From assembly GCF_000341345.1 (NCBI RefSeq), contig NC_020302.1, positions 228,075 to 292,074 on the forward strand: a stretch of 64,000 nt of DNA, read 5' to 3'. How positions within the stretch are numbered: position 1 is the first letter of the stretch; every line of letters begins with the position of its first letter. The notes below the pieces were generated by a model. That model searched no databases. It was not told the origin of the DNA and saw only the letters and a list, made by a program, of their open reading frames with translations. Position numbers and translations under genes: made by a program. This document shows positions 24,225 through 32,145 of the stretch, piece after piece. The stretch is from Corynebacterium halotolerans YIM 70093 = DSM 44683 (GTDB lineage Bacteria > Actinomycetota > Actinomycetes > Mycobacteriales > Mycobacteriaceae).

Positions 24225-24573
24225 TCAACGGTCCAGCCGCGTCTTCTCCACCAGCACCGCGTCCGCCGCGCCGCTTCTCGGCGACCAGGTGGTCCGGCAG
24301 CTGCTCCCGCAGCGCGGCCATGACCTCATCCCCCTCGCGGACCCACGCTGCGAGATCGAAGCCGACCCGCCACCGCGGGCGGCCGTTCGGGTGGTCCTCC
24401 CGGGGGAGGTGGTTCTCCTGCCACTGCAGGGACCACTCGGCCAGCCGTCACCCCAGCTCCCGGGATAATCCCAGCTTCTCGGGCTGGGGGAGGTGACCCC
24501 GGAGAAAACCGCTCTCCCTGGGATGGGGGGCGGTATTCGCCCACGGAGAATGGGCGCTGCCCCACTCGGGCAT
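24225..24573 (-). pseudogene. Degraded hypothetical gene with two frameshifts
   Basis: Three consecutive frames join into one plausible protein. From 24573: HLPQPEKLGLSRELG; then LAEWSLQWQENHLPREDHPN and RWRVGFDLAAWVREGDEVMA with ALREQLPDHLVAEKRR; then ADAVLVEKTRLDR and a stop at 24225-24227. Each segment has coding-like composition only in its own frame. I do not recognise the family. Either the gene is decayed or the underlying sequence has single-base errors. Confidence 0.45.
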
Positions 24574-24598
24574 CCCCGTCAGCCTCGGGCGGTCCACG

Positions 24599-25519
24599 CT
24601 ATCCCCGCAGGAACGCGGCGACGTCCCGCACGCGCTGCCGGGCCACCTCGGGCGTCGAGACGCGGTGGCGCGAGACGTACTCGGCGACGGTGACCTGCGC
24701 GGCGTCGGCAAGCCCGTCGGGGCGTGCGGCGATCTCGTCCTGCAGCGCGATCTGCGCCAGTGTGCGCGGCCACTCCGATGCCGCGGGCACGGCCGCGCCG
24801 TCGCGGATCTCATCCGGCAGGCCAGCCACCGAGCCAAGATCGGGGTAGGTGAGCACGAGGGCGTCGAAAAGCTTCGCGTTCATCGCCGCCAACGCCGCGC
24901 CGGAGGAATAACCCCAACCGGTGATCGACGTCGCGTTGTGGTGGCGGGCGATGCCGAAGGCCTGCCGCACCACGGCGTTCATCTCCGGCAGGGTGGAGGT
25001 CGGTGCGAGCGGGTAGTCCAGGTCCAGGATGATGGTGCCGGACAGCTGCGCGACCGCGGCGACCTCGGGACGCCACTGCATCTCCAGTGCCGAACCGGAA
25101 CCGCGCCACCAGCCGCCGGAGTGGAAGGACACCGCCCACGCGCCGGTCGGCTCGGAGGGGGTGAACAGCCGCCCGCCGACCTCGGGCACCTCGGAGGTCT
25201 CCACGCCGTCGGCGAAGACCACCCCGGGCATGGAGTGGTCGAGACCGGAGCCGAGCATGAGCATGGCGGCGTGCGTGATGCGGTCGGGCAGCCGGGCGAT
25301 GTAGTTGTCGGCCGGATCCGGATCCCCCGCCCCGCCCTTCCACGGCGGGGTGAAGTCGGGCAGCTCGTAATGGGCGTCGATGTAGGAGTACAGCTGCTCG
25401 AGCTGCTCCTCCGGGGGAAGCTCCCGGTCCCGGCCACCGACCTGGAACTCGGCGCGGTGCCGCTCCTCCTGCAGCTGCTCGGGGGTTTTTTCGGACGTGG
25501 ATTCGTCTCGCTCGCTCAT
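24599..25519 (-). CDS. Alpha/beta-hydrolase fold protein (esterase-like)
   Basis: A 306-residue cytoplasmic protein. The oxyanion-type segment AVSFHSGGWWRGS (HGG-like, here HSGGW) and the nucleophile elbow GWGYSSGAAL (Gly-x-Ser-x-Gly-like, with Ser-Ser) fit the hormone-sensitive-lipase/esterase branch. LDLDYPLAPTSTLPE matches the DYRLAPE-type motif of that branch. A late acid and the catalytic His are not certain from sequence alone. The first 60 residues are charged and disordered (SERDESTSEKTPEQLQEERH). TAGGCT seven bases upstream of ATG 25519 indicates a leaderless mRNA. Confidence 0.75.
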   Translation of the reverse strand: MSERDESTSEKTPEQLQEERHRAEFQVGGRDRELPPEEQLEQLYSYIDAHYELPDFTPPWKGGAGDPDPADNYIARLPDRITHAAMLMLGSGLDHSMPGVVFADGVETSEVPEVGGRLFTPSEPTGAWAVSFHSGGWWRGSGSALEMQWRPEVAAVAQLSGTIILDLDYPLAPTSTLPEMNAVVRQAFGIARHHNATSITGWGYSSGAALAAMNAKLFDALVLTYPDLGSVAGLPDEIRDGAAVPAASEWPRTLAQIALQDEIAARPDGLADAAQVTVAEYVSRHRVSTPEVARQRVRDVAAFLRG

Positions 25520-25526
25520 GGCGCCC

Positions 25527-25532
25527 AGCCTA
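25527..25532 (-). promoter_or_regulatory. -10 hexamer TAGGCT, leaderless layout
   Basis: Seven bases separate it from ATG 25519 on the minus strand. Confidence 0.55.
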
Positions 25533-25642
25533 CTTCCCCTGCCGTGGGGGCGTCCCGCTTTCGCGTCCCCCGGCGGCCGCGGGAGGATTAGTCTGGGAGG
25601 TGTCACCCCGGATCAGTCCCGGATAAGCGAAGGAGCCCCACC

Positions 25643-26266
25643 ATGAGTGGAATCGCCAAGATCTACGACGCCGTCCTCAACCCCACCAAGGAGCAGATCG
25701 CCGGCACCTTCGGCGGCTTCGTCGAGCTGCTCGGCAGCTACCGGCTCGTCGACCCCGATGATGAGGTCGGCATCGAGGTGCTCATCGGCACGGATCTCGA
25801 CGGCCGCATCGTCCAGCTGCCCCTGACCTACCGCGGGGCCGAACTCGATCCCGAGCACACCCTGACCGAGCTGGAGCACAACATCCTCGGCCACCGCTGG
25901 GTCTCCAACGCGCTCGGCGACCCGGTCGCCGTCACCCAGCTCATCCGCACCATCCTCACCGGGGACGACGGCGCGAAGTTCTCCGACGGCACTCCGCCCG
26001 CCCTCGACATCATCGGCTCCGGCGACCGGGCCGGGGCGCAGGTCAGCGAGGTCAGGCTCTCCGAGTCCACCCGACAGCGCGCCGTGGGCACGGTGCGTGT
26101 CGACGACCGCGTGCGCGGCTTCCGGCTGCACATGCCACGTGTACCGCTGTCGCCGAGGACCACCGGCCAGGAGCGCACCACCGCCCGGCTCAACCTCACC
26201 GGCTCGCTGCCGTCGCTGCCGGCGAAGAAGCACGTGGTCGCGGAGCTGCACTGGCGGGATCTGTAG
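25643..26266 (+). CDS. Maltokinase N-terminal cap-like domain protein
   Basis: A 207-residue protein resembling the N-terminal cap domain of actinobacterial maltokinase (Pep2/Mak) without the kinase domain: IAKIYDAVLNPTKEQIAG, YRLVDPDDEVGIEV, VQLPLTYRGAEL, LGHRWVSNALGDP. Free-standing cap-like proteins are common in corynebacteria; function is not established. GAAGGAG lies upstream of the ATG. The final 35 codons (from 26165) recur as a diverged fragment at 31509-31613, so this gene end marks the left border of an inserted segment. The C-terminal sequence is RTTARLNLTGSLPSLP then AKKHVVAELHWRDL. Confidence 0.75.
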   Translation: MSGIAKIYDAVLNPTKEQIAGTFGGFVELLGSYRLVDPDDEVGIEVLIGTDLDGRIVQLPLTYRGAELDPEHTLTELEHNILGHRWVSNALGDPVAVTQLIRTILTGDDGAKFSDGTPPALDIIGSGDRAGAQVSEVRLSESTRQRAVGTVRVDDRVRGFRLHMPRVPLSPRTTGQERTTARLNLTGSLPSLPAKKHVVAELHWRDL

Positions 26267-26269
26267 GGG
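26165..26269 (+). repeat. 105-bp direct repeat, intact copy (3' end of the cap-like gene)
   Basis: Aligns without gaps to 31509-31613 with 13 mismatches (about 88% identity). It includes the stop codon and four G residues after it. Confidence 0.85.
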
Positions 26270-26285
26270 GCGGAAGTTAGGCAGA

Positions 26286-26323
26286 GAAATTCCCCGTTGC
26301 AGTTCTACGCAACGGGGAATTTC
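26286..26323. terminator. Bidirectional terminator between cap-like gene and mmsA
   Basis: A perfect 15-bp stem (GAAATTCCCCGTTGC with GCAACGGGGAATTTC) and an 8-nt loop, with A-rich and T-rich flanks on the two sides. It serves the convergent genes ending at 26266 and 26336. Confidence 0.85.
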
Positions 26324-26335
26324 TTCAGATGAAGG

Positions 26336-27835
26336 TTAGTTGGTGGGGAACCCCATCTCGATCTGGCTCTCATTCGCCAGGGGCCAGCGGGTGGTGACCA
26401 CCTTGCGACGGGTGTAGAAGTTGAAGGACTCAGGACCGTACATGTGGGTGTCGCCGAAGAGAGAGTCCTTCCAGCCGCCGAAGGAGAAGGCTCCGACCGG
26501 AACCGGGATTGGCACATTGACGCCGACCATGCCCACTTCGATGTCGAACTGGAACTCGCGGGCGGTGCGGCCGTCGCGGGTGAACAGGGCGACGCCATTG
26601 GCGTAGCGGTTGGCGTTGATCAGCTCGACGGCTTCGTCGTAGGTATCGACCCGCACCACCGCGAGCACCGGGCCGAAGATCTCCTCGTCGTAGACCTGCA
26701 TACCGGGGCGGACATTGTCTACGAGGCTCGCGCCGATGAAGAAGCCTTCCGGGTCTGCGGTGGTCTCGCGGCCGTCCACCACGATGGTGGCACCTTCTTC
26801 TGCGGCGCTGCCGAGGATACGGGCGGCCCGGTCACGCGCCTGGGCGGTGATCAACGGGCCGATATCGGTACCGGTCTCCGCACCGTCCCCCACCTTCAGC
26901 CCGCGGATGCGCTCGCTGATCTTCTCGATCATGGGATCGGCGGTCTCGCCCACCGCAACCAGGACGGACACCGCCATGCAGCGCTGGCCAGCAGAGCCGT
27001 AAGCGGCGGAGACGGCGGCATCGGCAGCGGACTCCAGGTCTGCATCCGGCATCACGACCATGTGGTTCTTCGCCCCGCCGAGCGCCTGGACACGCTTCCC
27101 GTGGGCCGCGGCCGTGGTGTAGACGTGAGAGGCGATCGGGGTCGAGCCGACGAATGAGACCGCTCGGATGGTGGGGTGCTCGAGGATCTCGTTCACGATC
27201 TCCTTGTCACCGTGCACGACGTTGAGGATCCCCTCGGGAAGGCCGGCACGACGGAACGCCTCCGCGATCCACACCACGGCGGACGGATCCCGCTCGGAGG
27301 GCTTCAGGATGACTGCGTTGCCTGCGGCGATGGCGGTGCTCACCATCCAGAGGGGGACCATGGCCGGAAAGTTGAACGGGGTGATGCAGGCGACCACACC
27401 CAGTGGCTGCTTGAGCTGTTCAACGTCGACACCGGAGGCCACCTGCTCCGCGCTCTCACCCTTGAGGTGGTGCATCAGTCCGGCGCAAAACTCGACGTTC
27501 TCCAGACCGCGGGCGATTTCGCCCTGGGCGTCGGGGACGGTCTTCCCGTGCTCCTCGGTGATGATGCGTGCCAGCTCCTCGCTCTCGTTGCGGAGAATCG
27601 AGGCGAGCTCGAAGAACACGCGGCTTCGCTTGGCCAGTCCGATGCTGCGCCACTTCTTCTGGGCCTTCGTGGCCACAGCCACTGTCCGGTCGAGGAGCTC
27701 CCGGTCGGCGAGGGGAACCTCCCGGATGACCTGGCCGGTGGCCGGGTTATAGATGGGCTGGGTCCGGAGGTTCTCGGTGATCAGCTGATCACCGATGACG
27801 TGCGGGACGCGGGCGGTGATGGTTGCGGTGGTCAT
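26336..27835 (-). CDS. mmsA: CoA-acylating methylmalonate-semialdehyde dehydrogenase
   Basis: A 499-residue aldehyde dehydrogenase of the MmsA/IolA type, which converts (methyl)malonate semialdehyde plus CoA to propionyl-CoA or acetyl-CoA with NAD. The catalytic cysteine is Cys286 in GSAGQRCMAVS. Family marks ITPFNFPAMVPLWM, VSFVGSTPIA, LGGAKNHMVV and FSFGGWKDSLFGD are present, the NH (instead of a Glu general base) being typical of the CoA-acylating group. It is downstream of mmsB by 45 bases, with GAAGGGA before the ATG. Together they complete the last steps of valine catabolism. No iol genes are nearby, which favours mmsA. Confidence 0.9.
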   Translation of the reverse strand: MTTATITARVPHVIGDQLITENLRTQPIYNPATGQVIREVPLADRELLDRTVAVATKAQKKWRSIGLAKRSRVFFELASILRNESEELARIITEEHGKTVPDAQGEIARGLENVEFCAGLMHHLKGESAEQVASGVDVEQLKQPLGVVACITPFNFPAMVPLWMVSTAIAAGNAVILKPSERDPSAVVWIAEAFRRAGLPEGILNVVHGDKEIVNEILEHPTIRAVSFVGSTPIASHVYTTAAAHGKRVQALGGAKNHMVVMPDADLESAADAAVSAAYGSAGQRCMAVSVLVAVGETADPMIEKISERIRGLKVGDGAETGTDIGPLITAQARDRAARILGSAAEEGATIVVDGRETTADPEGFFIGASLVDNVRPGMQVYDEEIFGPVLAVVRVDTYDEAVELINANRYANGVALFTRDGRTAREFQFDIEVGMVGVNVPIPVPVGAFSFGGWKDSLFGDTHMYGPESFNFYTRRKVVTTRWPLANESQIEMGFPTN

Positions 27836-27880
27836 GATGAGGTTCCCTTCAGGAGTAGGGCGTTCTGCGGATGCGGAGGT

Positions 27881-28867
27881 TTAGCGGACTGCGGCTTCGG
27901 CGGCCACCGGGGAGGTGTTCTGTTCTTCGATGATGGCTTCGGTTTCGGCGGTGGGATCGGGGTTCCAGCCGCGCAGTTCACCCTCGGGGACGACGTACTT
28001 GGCGATGAGAGTGCAGTCCTTGTGGGAGAAGCCTTCATCGATGAGCCGATCAAATTGCTGGGCGATGATGGTGGCCGCCGGCAGATTGATGCCCGCGTTC
28101 TCACCGGCTTCAAGAGCCAGCCCGACGTCCTTGCGGGCCAGGTCCACAGTGAACGTGGCGTCGAAGTTCTGGTTGGCCGCAGCGGTGGGGATGACGTCCG
28201 GCACGGGGTACCAGGTCTGCTGTGCCCAGGACTGGCCGGAGGATGCGCTGGCGATTTCCCAGAACACCTTGGGATCCAACCCCATCCGCTCTGCGAGCTG
28301 AGAACCCTCGGAGTTGGCGAGCATGTTGATGCACAGCATCATATTGTTCGCGATCTTTGCCGCGATACCCATTGTGGGGCCTCCGGCGACGAAGGTGCGT
28401 CCGCTCATCGGCTCGATGAAGCGTGCCGCCCGCGCGGTGTCCTCCTCGAGGCCGCCGATCATGAAGGCGAGGGTGCCGGCGGCGGCACCGCTGATCCCGC
28501 CGCTGACCGGGGCGTCAACGAAGTGGAATCCCAGGTCAGTGGAACGATCGTGAAGGAACCGGGAGGTGTCGAGGTCGATGGTCGAGCTGTCGATGAGCAG
28601 CGCGCGATGATCCGCGTGGGCCCAGATGCCGTCGGCGCCCTCGAAAACGCTGCGGACGTGCTGTCCTTTCGGGAGCATGGTGAACACGGCGTCGGCACCT
28701 GCGACCGTATCGGCCACGCTGTCGGCGATCCGGATGCCGTTCTCCGCGGCCTGGGCGGTGGCCACTGAGCTGAGGTCGTAGCCCTGGACGTCGTACCCGG
28801 CGCGGACCAGGTTCGCGGCCATTCGCGCACCCATGTTGCCCAGGCCAATCCAACCGATGGTAGTCAT
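27881..28867 (-). CDS. mmsB: 3-hydroxyisobutyrate dehydrogenase
   Basis: A 328-residue beta-hydroxyacid dehydrogenase: GLGNMGARMA cofactor motif (residues 8-17), the substrate loop DAPVSGGISGA, and the catalytic lysine in AAKIANNMML. It oxidises 3-hydroxyisobutyrate to methylmalonate semialdehyde, the substrate of the adjacent MmsA. The C-terminal 40 residues (PTAETEAIIEEQNTSPVAA) extend beyond the usual family length of about 300. GAGAGGGAG precedes the ATG. It is transcribed divergently from a LysR gene whose dyad lies in the 138-bp intergenic region. Confidence 0.88.
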   Translation of the reverse strand: MTTIGWIGLGNMGARMAANLVRAGYDVQGYDLSSVATAQAAENGIRIADSVADTVAGADAVFTMLPKGQHVRSVFEGADGIWAHADHRALLIDSSTIDLDTSRFLHDRSTDLGFHFVDAPVSGGISGAAAGTLAFMIGGLEEDTARAARFIEPMSGRTFVAGGPTMGIAAKIANNMMLCINMLANSEGSQLAERMGLDPKVFWEIASASSGQSWAQQTWYPVPDVIPTAAANQNFDATFTVDLARKDVGLALEAGENAGINLPAATIIAQQFDRLIDEGFSHKDCTLIAKYVVPEGELRGWNPDPTAETEAIIEEQNTSPVAAEAAVR

Positions 28868-28980
28868 GATTCTCCCTCTCTCGTGGTGTCACATTCTTGT
28901 CGTGTTGTGATCTGCCACTCATGTTAAGAGGGGTGAGTGTGCATAACAATGGTTTTCATCCTCGATTGTTGCACCGCACC

Positions 28981-28996
28981 TGTGCATTGGTGCACA
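28981..28996. promoter_or_regulatory. LysR-type operator in the mmsB-lysR intergenic region
   Basis: TGTGCA-TTGG-TGCACA, a perfect 6-bp dyad. Related GTGCA half-sites occur at 28937-28943 and about 28966. It abuts the predicted lysR -10, which suggests autoregulation. Confidence 0.55.
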
Positions 28997-28998
28997 AT
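28993..28998 (+). promoter_or_regulatory. -10 hexamer CACAAT, leaderless layout
   Basis: Seven bases separate it from ATG 29006. Confidence 0.45.
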
Positions 28999-29005
28999 CG
29001 GGCGC

Positions 29006-29944
29006 ATGGTTCCGAAGATTGAGACCGCGCATCTTGAGGGGCTCATTACCTTCCTGTCGGTCGCCCGGCTCGGTCGGTATACGGCGGCTGCGAAAAGTCT
29101 GGGCGTCAACCATTCCACGGTGTCCCGCCGCGTCGCGGATCTGGAGAAGGCGCTTGGCGGGAAAGTGCTGGCTCGCGGCCCTCACGGATGGGAATTGACT
29201 GAGCTGGGAAGCCGGGCGATGGCTGCGGCCGAGCAGGCTGAGCGGTCCCTGCAGGAGCTGTCCTCGCTCACGCATGGCGGTGACGATCTTCGTCTGAACG
29301 GGATTGTGCGGATAGCGGCGCCGGATGCCTTCACCTTCTTTGTGGCGATTCCGGCACTGGCAGATTTGCAGATCCGGGAACCCGGGCTCGGGATTGAGGT
29401 GATCACTGCCACCCAACAGGTCCGGCAGCGGCGTTCCGGGGTGGATATTGAGGTTGTCATCGGCGAGCCTACGGTGAATAAGGCGGTCACCCACAAGGTG
29501 CTGTCCTATCGTCTGTGTCTCTACGCCACGAAGGAGTACCTCGAGCGGATGGGGACCCCGACGACTATCGCGGATCTCGCGGATCACCGGATCAACTACT
29601 ACATTGAGACGGCTCTCCAGGTTGATGAGCTGGACCTGGGTGCACGAAGAATCCCGGCCTACCGGGAGGGGATCAGTTCCACGAGCGTCTTCGCTCATGT
29701 CGCATCCACCCTGGCCGGGGCCGGGATTGGGCTATTGCCGGATTATGTCGCGACTGACCCGCGACTCATCCGGATCCTGCCCGACGAGTATCTGCATGAG
29801 GTCTCCTACTGGGCGGTGATTCGTGAGGAGAACATTCGCAATGCTTCAGTACGGGCCTGTCTCAAGGCGATGGTCGAGGAATCTCAGGCGGAGAAGTTCC
29901 GCCTCCGAAGCGTCGCCGGAATGCGTCCCGCCGAAGGAGGGTGA
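29006..29944 (+). CDS. LysR family regulator of the mms genes
   Basis: A 312-residue LysR regulator. The N-terminal helix-turn-helix reads LITFLSVARLGRYTAAAKSL then GVNHSTVSRRVADLEKALG; the remaining 210 residues form the periplasmic-binding-like effector domain. The frame is open to 28937, but the leaderless -10 and homology favour ATG 29006. Divergent placement against mmsB and the dyad between them suggest it controls mmsBA and itself in response to a valine-pathway intermediate (inference). Codon third positions are visibly richer in A/T than those of surrounding genes, consistent with acquisition. Confidence 0.85.
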   Translation: MVPKIETAHLEGLITFLSVARLGRYTAAAKSLGVNHSTVSRRVADLEKALGGKVLARGPHGWELTELGSRAMAAAEQAERSLQELSSLTHGGDDLRLNGIVRIAAPDAFTFFVAIPALADLQIREPGLGIEVITATQQVRQRRSGVDIEVVIGEPTVNKAVTHKVLSYRLCLYATKEYLERMGTPTTIADLADHRINYYIETALQVDELDLGARRIPAYREGISSTSVFAHVASTLAGAGIGLLPDYVATDPRLIRILPDEYLHEVSYWAVIREENIRNASVRACLKAMVEESQAEKFRLRSVAGMRPAEGG

Positions 29945-31327
29945 TCAGGCGTTGATGGCGTTGCGCTGGCGATCGTCCTCGTCGACGGCTTCCAGTGAAA
30001 TGCCGCGGGTCTCCTTGAGTACCAGTGCGGCGACGAAACTGACTCCTGCGGCGAGGGCGATGTAAATGGCGACCGGAACCCAGGAGCCGAATTGGCTCAG
30101 CAAGGCAGTCGCGATGATGGGGGCGAGGGAGCCTGCTGCGATGGAGGTGACCTGGTAGCCGAAGGAAACGCCCGCGTAGCGCATCCGGGTCGGGAACATC
30201 TCCGCCATGATGGCGGGCTGGCCTGCGTACATGAAGGCATGCACGCTCAGGCCCAGGCAGATCGCGAGGAGGACGACGAGTGGCTCTGCAGTGTTGAACA
30301 TGGGGAAGGCGATGAACGCCCAGCCGATGGTCAGGAGGGGGCCCAGGAGGGCGACTGGGCGCCGACCGATCCTGTCGTTGAGATGGCCGATAACGGGCAT
30401 CACGATGAAGTGCAGGGCATGGGCGAGCAGAATCAGCCCCAGAATGCTGCTGGTATCCATCTCCACCCACACCGACAGGTAGGTGATGGAGAAGGTGACC
30501 ACCATGTAGTACAGCACGTTCTCCCCGAACTTCACGCCCATGGCGGTGAGGATTCCACGGGGGTACTTCTTGAGCACCTCGAAGACTCCGTAGGGGACCT
30601 CTTCCACCGCGTTCTCGATCTGATTCCGGGTTTCCTGGAAGATCGGCGCATCCTGGATCTTGGTGCGGATGTAGTAGCCGATCGCGACAATCACGATGGA
30701 CAGCCAGAAGCCGATGCGCCAACCCCAGTTGAGGAACTGCTCGTCGGTGAGTGTGGCCGAGAGGATGAGCAGGACGATCGTCGCCAGGAGGTTGCCCAGT
30801 GGAAGGGCCGCCTGGGGCCAGCTGGACCAGAACCCGCGGCTCTTGGCCGGGGAGTGCTCAGCCACGAGCAGAACCGCGCCGCCCCATTCACCGCCGACCG
30901 CGATGCCCTGGACGAAGCGCAGGCCGACCAGCAGGGCGGGCGCCAGATAGCCTGCTGAGTCGAAGGTCGGGAGGCAGCCCATGAGGAATGTGGACGCCCC
31001 CACCATGACGATCGCGACCTGGAGCAGGTGCTTTCGCCCGAAGCGGTCACCGAAGTGGGCGAAGATGATGCCGCCAAGGGGGCGGGCCATGAAACCTACT
31101 GCGTAAGTTCCGAATGCGGCGATGATTCCGCTGAAGGGGTCGTCGCTCTGGGGAAAGAAGATTTTATTGAAGACCAGCGTCGCGGCGGTCGCGTAGAGGA
31201 AGAACTCATACCATTCGACGACGGTGCCGGCCATCGAGGCTGCTACGACACGACGCAGGCCGCGGGTGCCATTCGAATGTTCGGTGGCTTGCGACGTGCT
31301 TGTGGGGGGTGCCAGTTGGGATGACAT
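29945..31327 (-). CDS. MFS transporter, metabolite:H+ symporter (MHS) family
   Basis: A 460-residue transporter with twelve predicted helices. MHS marks are MAGTVVEWYEFFLYA in helix 1, the GDRFGRKHLL loop 2-3 motif, FVQGIAVGGEWGGAVLL, and HLNDRIGRRPV in loop 8-9. Relatives take up shikimate, proline/betaine, alpha-ketoglutarate or short organic acids with protons. Context with mmsAB suggests a branched-chain keto acid, 3-hydroxyisobutyrate or related acid as substrate (inference). Its stop touches the end of the convergent lysR gene. ATG 31327 has AGGAAGG upstream. Confidence 0.85.
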   Translation of the reverse strand: MSSQLAPPTSTSQATEHSNGTRGLRRVVAASMAGTVVEWYEFFLYATAATLVFNKIFFPQSDDPFSGIIAAFGTYAVGFMARPLGGIIFAHFGDRFGRKHLLQVAIVMVGASTFLMGCLPTFDSAGYLAPALLVGLRFVQGIAVGGEWGGAVLLVAEHSPAKSRGFWSSWPQAALPLGNLLATIVLLILSATLTDEQFLNWGWRIGFWLSIVIVAIGYYIRTKIQDAPIFQETRNQIENAVEEVPYGVFEVLKKYPRGILTAMGVKFGENVLYYMVVTFSITYLSVWVEMDTSSILGLILLAHALHFIVMPVIGHLNDRIGRRPVALLGPLLTIGWAFIAFPMFNTAEPLVVLLAICLGLSVHAFMYAGQPAIMAEMFPTRMRYAGVSFGYQVTSIAAGSLAPIIATALLSQFGSWVPVAIYIALAAGVSFVAALVLKETRGISLEAVDEDDRQRNAINA

Positions 31328-31508
31328 GGTGCACCTTCCTGGAGACAGAAGCGGGGAAGTGGTGTGAACCACATTCTGCAGCTTAAATGTGCTCCAGGTA
31401 ACAAAACTGCTACGCGACTTCCGCACTGCCGCTGTGCGTTTTCACACGTTGCGCCAGAGCGTGATTGTCGATCCGTAGGGTGGGGCAAAGGCAACGCTGA
31501 CAGCCATC
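31328..31508. other. AT-richer upstream region of the MFS gene
   Basis: No gene is seen. It contains an imperfect dyad CACATT-N9-AATGTG around 31372-31392 in what should be the promoter region of the MFS gene. It is the right-hand end of the island. Confidence 0.35.
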
Positions 31509-31613
31509 GGCCAGGGACGCACCACCGCCCGGCTCAACCCCGCCGGATCGTTGCCGTTACTGCCAGCGAAGAAGCACGCGGTCGCCGAGCTGCACTGGCG
31601 GGGCCTGTAGGGG
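31509..31613 (+). pseudogene. Diverged fragment of the cap-like gene 3' end (right copy of the 105-bp repeat)
   Basis: The frame reads GQGRTTARLNPAGSLPLLPA then KKHAVAELHWRGL and TAG at 31608-31610. It aligns with the last residues of the 25643-26266 product but has no start or upstream part. Thirteen differences in 105 bp are mostly silent or conservative, so the copy once evolved as a gene. It lies in the same orientation as the intact copy. Confidence 0.8.
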
Positions 31614-31689
31614 CTACGGGGAACTGTTCCTCCGCGCCTCCGCATCTCTGCGCCTTACGCTGGTCCGGGAACTACCGGACCCGTCCCGC

Positions 31690-32145
31690 TCAATACCGCA
31701 CCGGATCCAGGCCGTCCCCGTCGGCCACATGCGTCTGCGCACCGGGGACGATGTCGGTGTTGTGCCCCGTCACCGCCAACCAGCTTCCGTCGTCCTGACG
31801 GGAGCACACGAACGTGAACACCCCGCGGCGTGCACCGGCGCGGGCGCCTGACGCGACGGCCTCCGGCAACCGCTGTCCGGTCATCGCCCACCGTGCCTGG
31901 ACCACCGCGTGCTCGTCGGTGAGCATCCGCGTGCGCACCCGTTCCAGCGCCATCACGGTGTCGGGGAACATGTCCCGGAATCCGATGGCGTGGTTGTGCC
32001 GGATCTGCCGGTGCCCGTGCCACCAGAACCCGACGACGTTGACGAAGTCGGCGTCCCGGGTGAAACACCCGGTCAGCGCATCAGCGTCGGCGGCATTCCA
32101 GGCGGCGACGAAACTCTCCGCCACCGCCGGCGGGCCCTGACTCAC
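31690..32145 (-). CDS. SnoaL-like/SgcJ-type ketosteroid-isomerase-fold protein
   Basis: A 151-residue NTF2-fold protein: VAESFVAAWNAADADALTGC followed by FTRDADFVNVVGFWWHGHRQ, a mid-strand ARWAMTGQRL, and FTFVCSRQDDGSWLAVTGHN. The pattern matches SgcJ/EcaC-type polyketide accessory or unknown-function proteins. GTG 32145 overlaps the stop of the upstream M13 peptidase gene (GTGA), so the two are coupled. The frame is open further upstream, but that part lies inside the peptidase gene. Substrate is unknown. Confidence 0.7.
   Translation of the reverse strand: MSQGPPAVAESFVAAWNAADADALTGCFTRDADFVNVVGFWWHGHRQIRHNHAIGFRDMFPDTVMALERVRTRMLTDEHAVVQARWAMTGQRLPEAVASGARAGARRGVFTFVCSRQDDGSWLAVTGHNTDIVPGAQTHVADGDGLDPVRY

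Noticed and set aside
26270..31508. A classical integrative element with attL/attR
   Set aside because: No integrase or recombinase, no tRNA target, and the repeats are 105 bp and 12% diverged, unlike att sites.
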